A stretch of DNA of 64,000 nucleotides from Labia minor (taxonomy: Eukaryota > Arthropoda > Insecta > Dermaptera > Spongiphoridae). The translations under genes and the position numbers were made by a program. The notes under the pieces were generated by a model that saw only the letters and a program-made list of their open reading frames with translations, had not been told where the DNA came from and did no database searches. The stretch's first letter is position 1; every line of letters starts with the position of its first letter. The DNA is taken from assembly GCA_963082975.1 (NCBI GenBank), contig OY720350.1:9257488-9321487 (forward strand). The letters are read 5' to 3'. This document shows positions 63,843 to 64,000 of this stretch, piece after piece.

Positions 63843-64000
63843 AAAAAAAGAGAATAGAAAAAAATAATAATTACAAATGAATTAAAATTGTAGTATTTTT
63901 AAGATATTTATGAAATATACAAATTGTTAAAGACATAATTTTTGGAAAAAAAAACTGATCAAAAGTTAATCTACAAAAATATTTCATATTGTCCAATTAA
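63843..64000. other. AT-rich end of window
   Basis: AT-rich filler; nothing recognised. Confidence 0.6.

Noticed and set aside
1-64000. CRISPR array, prokaryotic operon, ribosomal RNA or integrated virus
   Set aside because: No regularly spaced direct repeats with unique spacers, no Shine-Dalgarno-led gene series, no rRNA-like sequence and no recognisable viral protein was seen. Composition and transposons are those of an animal nuclear genome.

Overview
This window looks like nuclear DNA of an AT-rich invertebrate, most likely an arthropod. By eye it is roughly three-quarters A+T (not counted), full of homopolymer runs and microsatellites, and has no long open frame, operon or ribosomal RNA. 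The arthropod guess rests on the LINE C-terminus near 40.6-41.2 kb, whose wording (FKYLGS, VFENRILR, LHNEELHDLYSS, WEGHVARMGEER, GRPRTRWVDN) I know from many arthropod genomes. The species cannot be named.

No complete host gene can be supported. The best host or LINE coding piece is a 55-codon charged C-terminus at 54446-54613. Weak exon candidates lie at 58171-58227 and 52797-52874. GC-richer islands of complex sequence (about 12.5-12.9, 14.4-14.9, 17.2-17.6, 26.7-27.4, 29.6, 40.1-40.4, 41.4, 43.5-44.0, 52.7-53.1, 55.1, 58.4-58.7 kb) stand out from the AT-rich background. They carry recognisable binding-site words (Exd/Hth, TCF, Sox, CTCF-like), as intron or intergenic enhancers of a developmental gene would, but this is inference.

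Most of what can be named is transposable elements. Rep-A (about 590 bp, seven loci) and Rep-B (about 610-690 bp, nine loci plus one stub) share one unusual plan: ATAAG, a short hairpin, a subterminal inverted repeat, an internal TACCAAATTTCAT...CCGTT core, a microsatellite, AGACAT, and the partner subterminal repeat followed by A's. This is the plan of Helentron-associated non-autonomous elements (HINEs, of which DINE-1 is the known example). A Rep-B copy inserted in Rep-C at 56807 can be compared with an empty paralogue at 61587, and shows insertion next to a T run with no target duplication. Other elements are Rep-C and Rep-D (TA-flanked terminal-inverted-repeat MITEs), a deleted mariner with two end fragments, hAT MITEs with exact 8-bp target duplications, a pogo-like MITE, a tRNA-derived SINE (six copies) ending in T runs, a second tRNA-like SINE, two LINE 3' ends, and two palindromic elements.

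The elements are heavily nested: Rep-B in Rep-B, Rep-B in Rep-C, Rep-B in Rep-D, a mariner end in a hAT, and a pogo MITE in a hAT. Three direct duplications of unique-looking sequence were also found: 3711-4570 with 18739-19463, 56515-57744 with 61300-61877, and a mosaic set joining 11.4-12.1 kb to 53.1-53.6 kb and 59.9-60.1 kb. The window therefore reads as a record of turnover in a gene-poor region rather than as a set of cooperating genes.
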